Part shown: positions 22,953 to 27,179 of the stretch, piece after piece | Numbering within the stretch: position 1 is the first letter of the stretch | Layout of the letters: every line of letters starts with the position of its first letter | Assembly: GCA_002436505.1 (NCBI GenBank) | Contig: DJML01000058.1 | Coordinates: 1 to 27,179 of the forward strand | Length of the DNA stretch: 27,179 nucleotides | From: Bacteroidetes bacterium UBA6491 | GTDB lineage: Bacteria > Bacteroidota > Bacteroidia > NS11-12g > UBA9320 | Reading direction: 5' to 3' | Made by a program: the position numbers and the translations under genes | The notes under the pieces: model-generated | Told to the model about the DNA's origin: nothing | The model's input: the letters and a program-made list of their open reading frames with translations, nothing else | Database searches by the model: none

Positions 22953-24863
22953 ATGAAAAGCAGTTTACTATTGATCATTGGCCTTTTTATCTCTTTTACC
23001 TCCAGGTCTCAGGATACCACTACAATTGAAACCCTGAACTTTGGAGACCTAACCAAGAGGACAGGCACGTATGCATTCCCTGACAGCGGGACGTTTGAGA
23101 AAGTGCTGATGTATTATACGTTAAAGTGTGATCCGGCCACACAGCAAGACCAGTTTAACTGTGGTGAGTGGGACTATCTTTCATATGTCTTTGTGAACGA
23201 CACCACATGGATAGAAGACACTTTCGAGGTCGCCCGGATCGAGATAGCCAGGTACATCACGCCGTACGGGATCGGCCTAGACCTTGGGCCCGAGGGATTT
23301 TTATGGATCTATGATGTTACAGACTATGCATCGCTTTTAAAAGGCAACTTAACCGTCAGTGCAGGAAACCAGCAGGAATTGATCGACCTGAAATTCAAAT
23401 TCATTAAAGGGATACCTCCAAGGAATGTTAAAAAAATACATTACCTGGCAAACAGGGAGTCACGACAATACAGATACATCGATTCAAATTTTTTCTTCAA
23501 AGAAGACACAGTCAGCCTGCTGCCTGATGCATCTGAATACAAGATCATCACACGTATAACCGGTCATGGCCATCAGGGCAATTCCGGAGGCGGACAGATA
23601 CATTGCTGCGAATGGGCAAACAAGAAACACTACCTGAACATCAACGGTGAGCGAAAGATCACCTGGGATATTTGGCAAAATGATAAATGTGCCTTGAACC
23701 CGGTATCTGATCAGGGCGGGAACTGGGCTCCACCGCGAGCCGGCTGGTGTCCGGGCGCTCCTGTGGACGATTATAATTTTGAACTGGGGAAATACATAGG
23801 CAATGACTCTGTAGTAAGGATCGATTACGCCATAGAGCCAGTACCGGCTTCAAATTACGGCCAGGGAACAGGCAATTATGTCATCTCCCTGCATCTTGTA
23901 GAATACGACACCTTTAATCACCAGTATGATGCTTCGGTGGAAGACATCATCTCCCCGAACAACTGGGAGTTTTATCAACGCATTAATCCGACCTGCACCA
24001 GACCTAAGATACGCATCATGAACCGGGGACAGCACACGCTTTCTTCACTTGATATAACATATGGTGTAGTAAACGGCAACCCGATCACCTACTGGTGGCA
24101 GGGCGATCTTGAATTTATGGAATATGAGGATATCGAATTGCCATTCAACATCTGGGACTGGATCGGACAGGAAAAAAGATTCTATGCGAAAGTGGAGAAT
24201 CCGAACGGAAAGGTGGATGAGAATCCTTCGAACGACAGACAGGAAGTATCATACAGAATACCTGATGTATATAAGGGCGCGATCGAGATCCTTTACCGAA
24301 ACAACCGAATTGAAGACTGCGACGTGGTGATCACCAATGACAGGAATGAAGTAGTTTATGAAAATATAGATGGAAGTGGAGTAACTCTTTCCCGTCAGAC
24401 ACTGACACTTGACCCCGGATGTTATAAGATGTACGTTGTTACCGAGAATGGATTCGGTCTATCTTATCCTTTGATCCCTGATATCGGGACCGGGCTGCTG
24501 CGATTTATTGATAAAAGTACGAATCAGGGCCCACTCTTTAATGGTGATTTTGGGAAAAGCTTTACTTATCATTTTACTGTTTCCTATTCGTTGAACGAAA
24601 CAAACCTGGATAAGGTCGCCAGCAACCTTGAAATTTATCCCAACCCGACTGACGGAATATTCGTATCAGAACTCACGCAGCAAGAGAACAAGCCTGTGGT
24701 CATGACCATCACAGATGTAAGTGGCCGTATCATTGAGGTCGGGGAGTTCAATAACAAACACATCGTTCATCAGTTCGATTTGTCGTCAGAAGGACCAGGA
24801 ATTTACTTCCTTCAGGTAATTGGAGAAGGAATAAATGAGTCGCGGAAACTTATTGTAGAGTAA
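22953..24863 (+). CDS. T9SS-secreted PNGase F-like protein
   Basis: The 636-residue protein has a signal peptide (about 1-19, ending SRSQ). Its body (about 35-340) resembles peptide-N-glycosidase F. It has CNCGEWDYL-type residues C70-G-E-W73-D74 (the region holding Asp60 in PNGase F, if aligned properly), ARYITPYGIGLD, DVTDYASLLKG, the HCCEWANKKHYLNI stretch and the ending APPRAGWCPG. PNGase F cleaves N-glycans from Asn. At 636 residues it is much longer than PNGase F (about 354). The last 80 residues are a type A T9SS sorting domain (NLEIYPNPTDG to ESRKLIVE), so it is probably released or attached at the surface. Activity is likely but not proven. Confidence 0.8.
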   Translation: MKSSLLLIIGLFISFTSRSQDTTTIETLNFGDLTKRTGTYAFPDSGTFEKVLMYYTLKCDPATQQDQFNCGEWDYLSYVFVNDTTWIEDTFEVARIEIARYITPYGIGLDLGPEGFLWIYDVTDYASLLKGNLTVSAGNQQELIDLKFKFIKGIPPRNVKKIHYLANRESRQYRYIDSNFFFKEDTVSLLPDASEYKIITRITGHGHQGNSGGGQIHCCEWANKKHYLNINGERKITWDIWQNDKCALNPVSDQGGNWAPPRAGWCPGAPVDDYNFELGKYIGNDSVVRIDYAIEPVPASNYGQGTGNYVISLHLVEYDTFNHQYDASVEDIISPNNWEFYQRINPTCTRPKIRIMNRGQHTLSSLDITYGVVNGNPITYWWQGDLEFMEYEDIELPFNIWDWIGQEKRFYAKVENPNGKVDENPSNDRQEVSYRIPDVYKGAIEILYRNNRIEDCDVVITNDRNEVVYENIDGSGVTLSRQTLTLDPGCYKMYVVTENGFGLSYPLIPDIGTGLLRFIDKSTNQGPLFNGDFGKSFTYHFTVSYSLNETNLDKVASNLEIYPNPTDGIFVSELTQQENKPVVMTITDVSGRIIEVGEFNNKHIVHQFDLSSEGPGIYFLQVIGEGINESRKLIVE

Positions 24864-24868
24864 ATTTG
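24861..24868 (+). promoter_or_regulatory. Candidate internal -7 box for lpxH
   Basis: TAAATTTG, an exact TAnnTTTG match, begins with the TAA stop of the PNGase-like gene and ends 4 nt before the lpxH ATG. No good -33 TTG is seen at normal spacing, so it may be a weak internal promoter. Confidence 0.35.
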
Positions 24869-24872
24869 ATCT

Positions 24873-25631
24873 ATGGCCGGTAAAATATACTTTGCTTCTG
24901 ACTTTCATCTGGGTGTCCCAAATTATGATGAAAGCCGAATAAGAGAGCGAACTATTGTTGACTGGCTGGACATGGCATCAAAAGATGCTGAACACATCTA
25001 TCTGGTTGGTGACATTTTCGATTTCTGGTTTGAATACAAGCATGTCGTTCCGAAGGGATATATCCGGTTATTCGGAAAACTGGCCGAATTGAGGCATAGA
25101 GGAATTCCGGTAACGGTATTTAAAGGAAATCACGACATGTGGATGTTCGGTTACTTTGAACGTGAGCTGGGCATACCTGTAATTAGTGATGAACTGGAAG
25201 TTACGCATCATGGAAGGAAGTTCTTTATTCATCATGGGGATGGGCTTGGACCTGGGGATACTTCATACAAACTTCTCAGAAAAATATTCAGAAATAGATT
25301 CTGCCAGCGGCTTTTTGCTGCTTTGCATCCTTCCTGGGGATTTGGATTGGCAAAGTATTTTTCTTCGAAAAGCAGGATCGCAAATCATGGCAAAGACGAT
25401 CAATTTGAAGAAGAGAATGAATGGCTAATTCAGTTTTGCAAGAACAAGGTCAGATCCTCAGAATACGATTACATGGTATTTGGCCACCGCCATTTGCCTC
25501 TTGATATTAAGATCAATGAACAAACGCGTTATATCAATCTGGGTGAATGGGTGCACCACTACACCTACGCCGTTTGTGACAACGGAGAGATGTCGCTGTT
25601 AAAATACGAACATGAGAACATACGCCCGTGA
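24873..25631 (+). CDS. lpxH: UDP-2,3-diacylglucosamine diphosphatase
   Basis: The 252-residue metallophosphoesterase has all classical ligand motifs: Asp10-x-His12 in ASDFHLG, Asp47 in VGDIFDFWFEY, Asn86-His87 in GNHDMW, HHGDG from about residue 120, and FGHRHLP near 204-210. The spacing and motifs match LpxH, which cleaves UDP-2,3-diacylglucosamine to lipid X in lipid A synthesis at the inner membrane. It follows the PNGase-like gene by 9 bp and overlaps the next gene by 20 bp, so translation of that gene may be coupled. Calcineurin-like phosphoesterases of other function have the same core, but the FWFEY, GNHDMW and GHRHLP set is LpxH-like. Confidence 0.9.
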   Translation: MAGKIYFASDFHLGVPNYDESRIRERTIVDWLDMASKDAEHIYLVGDIFDFWFEYKHVVPKGYIRLFGKLAELRHRGIPVTVFKGNHDMWMFGYFERELGIPVISDELEVTHHGRKFFIHHGDGLGPGDTSYKLLRKIFRNRFCQRLFAALHPSWGFGLAKYFSSKSRIANHGKDDQFEEENEWLIQFCKNKVRSSEYDYMVFGHRHLPLDIKINEQTRYINLGEWVHHYTYAVCDNGEMSLLKYEHENIRP

Positions 25632-26406
25632 TATTTTTATGCTTGCGCTGGTTGTCGGCTTGCTTTCTGCAGGACCTAAAGCGATCAGTTCCTTTAAAAT
25701 AGCATTTAAGGGCGCCTATTTCACCACCGATCATCTTGGCAATCTCTACACCGTAAAATCGGATAATTCTATTGTAAAATATAACAACAAGGGCAAAATG
25801 TTAACTGCCATTAACAACAAGCAATTGGGTAAGCTTGAATACATGGATGTGACCAATCCCTTTGAATTATACCTTTATTACAGGGATCAGAACAGGATAG
25901 TATTTACGGACAACATGCTCGGATTCAGGGGAGAGACTGATCTCAACAATCTTGAAATAGCAAATATCAGCCTAATCGCAAGAACCTATGACAACCAGAT
26001 ATGGGCCTGGGATCAGAACGATCTTCAGTTAAAAAAGTACAGCAAAGACCTGAAATTGCTATCAGAAAGCGGAAACAGCCGGATGTGGGCCAGAGACATT
26101 GTTGAACCTTCATACCTGATAGACAACGAACAACAGGTTCTCATGAGCGATCCTAAGGTGGGCATCTATATTTTTGATGCTTTTGCCAATTATTACAAGA
26201 CTATACCGATAAAAGGTGTCACCCGTTTTCAGGTACACGGAAACAAGATCTCATTCTATAAAGATAAACGCCTTTCGATATATGATATGAAACTGCTACA
26301 GTGGTACCATGACGATTCAATCCCGGCTGATTACGTACGGTATGAGCCAGGTTATCTTTTTGTGCACCGCAACGACTCTATCTACGTCAGAGAACAGGTA
26401 AAATAG
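25612..26406 (+). CDS. Exported protein of unknown function, propeller-like
   Basis: The 264-residue protein begins with a signal-peptide-like segment (about 1-20, RDIFMLALVVGLLSAG). The remainder has repeated short beta patterns (AYFTTDHLGNLYTVKSDNSI, then ISLIARTYDNQIWAWD, then YIFDAFANYYKTIPI, KISFYKDKRLSIYD), like blades of a six-bladed beta-propeller. I cannot name the family; similar proteins near lpxH are common in Bacteroidota. The first 20 bp overlap the 3' end of lpxH, and the start ATG at 25612 gives the only sensible signal peptide. It converges on the PKD-domain gene with a 55-bp gap. Confidence 0.72.
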   Translation: MRTYARDIFMLALVVGLLSAGPKAISSFKIAFKGAYFTTDHLGNLYTVKSDNSIVKYNNKGKMLTAINNKQLGKLEYMDVTNPFELYLYYRDQNRIVFTDNMLGFRGETDLNNLEIANISLIARTYDNQIWAWDQNDLQLKKYSKDLKLLSESGNSRMWARDIVEPSYLIDNEQQVLMSDPKVGIYIFDAFANYYKTIPIKGVTRFQVHGNKISFYKDKRLSIYDMKLLQWYHDDSIPADYVRYEPGYLFVHRNDSIYVREQVK

Positions 26407-26461
26407 ATACGGTGAACAACTGCGCTCGCCTCATTAAAAGACCTTTTTACCTTAAGATCAG

Positions 26462-27179
26462 TTATCTCACTACTACAGGCATCACTTTTGTGCCGTAGCC
26501 TGCACTTACCCTCAGAAGATAGATCCCTTCACTTATGCCCCTGACATTTAAATCAGTCTCAAAATATACAGCGTTCTTCTGTATGAGCTTTTGCTTCAAT
26601 TCACGTCCTGACAGGTCTGAAAGTATTAGCTCCACCTGTCCATTGTAATTGCTTTCCAACGACAATGTAAAATAACCCAGATCCGTCGGATTTGGCCATA
26701 TATTAAGTGCATTGAAACCAACAGACTCTTCATATCCGCCTAACTCTACCGTTACAATAACGGAGGTGTCATCTGTTCCGCAATCGTTGGAGGTCGTCAG
26801 TTTGATCGTATATTCTCCGTTGGCCAGGTAAGTATGGACTACACTCGTTTGAGTTGTAGAATTTCCATCACCGAATTCCCAGTTGTAACTGCTCCCGTTC
26901 ATCGATTTATTGATAAGGGTAACCTTGGCGCCATCCTGGGTCAATTCAAAACCTGCGATGGGCAGCGGATCGACGTATATCATCACAGAATCAGAACTGT
27001 TGCAACCAACACTATTAGCCACTTTAACCCTGTAGCGTGTATTTTTCTCCGGAGACACGGTAATTTCACGAGTAGTGCCCTCTCCGCCCCAGTCAAATGT
27101 TACGTCATCAGATGTCATCGCCTCCAATGTAATGGAAGTTCCTTCGCAAATTGTCGTATCCTCTCTTACCTTCACAGAA
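26462..27179 (-). CDS. PKD-domain T9SS cargo protein, C-terminal part (cut by window edge)
   Basis: About 239 residues are visible and the frame is open to the right edge, so the 5' end lies outside. GTG at 27175 is simply an internal codon. Visible order: an Ig-like repeat (ICEGTSITLEAMTSDDVTF to VGCNSSDSVMIYV), then a PKD domain (YNWEFGDGNSTTQTSVVHTY, ending TVELGG), then a type A T9SS sorting domain (NIWPNPTDLGYFTL to GIYLLRV, ending MPVVVR). Such proteins are secreted to the surface and often carry adhesive or enzymatic domains upstream, which cannot be seen here. The convergent gene ends 55 bp away. Confidence 0.92.
   Translation of the reverse strand, partial: SVKVREDTTICEGTSITLEAMTSDDVTFDWGGEGTTREITVSPEKNTRYRVKVANSVGCNSSDSVMIYVDPLPIAGFELTQDGAKVTLINKSMNGSSYNWEFGDGNSTTQTSVVHTYLANGEYTIKLTTSNDCGTDDTSVIVTVELGGYEESVGFNALNIWPNPTDLGYFTLSLESNYNGQVELILSDLSGRELKQKLIQKNAVYFETDLNVRGISEGIYLLRVSAGYGTKVMPVVVR

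Noticed and set aside
26407..26461. Bidirectional terminator between the convergent genes at the right end
   Set aside because: The AAAAGACCTTTTT stretch leaves too small a loop for a real stem, and no other good hairpin is present.
1..27179. tRNA, rRNA, CRISPR array, insertion sequence or prophage gene
   Set aside because: No conserved tRNA arm, rRNA core, regularly spaced repeats or transposase/integrase motif was found by eye on either strand.

Overview
The window reads as ordinary chromosome from a member of the Bacteroidota. Three signs support this. Two proteins carry type IX secretion (T9SS) C-terminal sorting domains, there is a carboxypeptidase-regulatory/TonB-type outer-membrane receptor, and at least seven genes have an exact TAnnTTTG -7 box, the promoter consensus of this phylum, just ahead of the start codon. 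The genus cannot be fixed by eye. No rRNA, tRNA, CRISPR array, transposase or phage gene was seen.

Layout, left to right. At 1-2848, on the minus strand, are the 5' part of metK (cut by the window edge) and an exported M1 aminopeptidase. A divergent MerR-type regulator with a cobalamin-binding half follows (2912-3817). It keeps the W-x9-E-H and E-x-H-x-x-G motifs of CarH-type B12 photoreceptors. Next is a compact fatty-acid beta-oxidation operon, 3918-9912: TetR regulator, then FadN-, FadA- and FadE-like enzymes. The gene order matches the Bacillus subtilis fadNAE operon, and a perfect 13-bp inverted repeat lies just ahead of the TetR gene as its likely operator. A TerC-family membrane protein (about 10014-10730) converges on a TonB-type receptor (10755-13238, minus).

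From 13318 to 16675 there is a surface/envelope cluster: a Wzi/RemB-like outer-membrane barrel, a membrane-bound family 2 glycosyltransferase and a conserved protein of unknown function. A MarR-like regulator and a small BaeRF/host-attachment-like protein follow. The latter shares its stop codon CTAG with a convergent CNNM/CBS-domain transporter. Upstream of that transporter lies a GC-rich structured repeat (about 19271-19398), then an unknown 125-residue gene divergent from a WYL-domain regulator.

The right end holds a translationally coupled OmpA-like/membrane-anchored helix-hairpin-helix pair (20938-22304) and a predicted surface lipoprotein. A run of plus-strand genes comes next: a T9SS-secreted PNGase F-like protein, LpxH (lipid A synthesis) and an exported unknown protein. 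The C-terminal part of a PKD-domain T9SS cargo protein is cut by the right edge. Most genes are housekeeping, envelope or fatty-acid functions. The most distinctive items are the CarH-like regulator beside the fad operon, the fad operator palindrome, the structured repeat at the transporter start, and the OmpA/helix-hairpin-helix couple.
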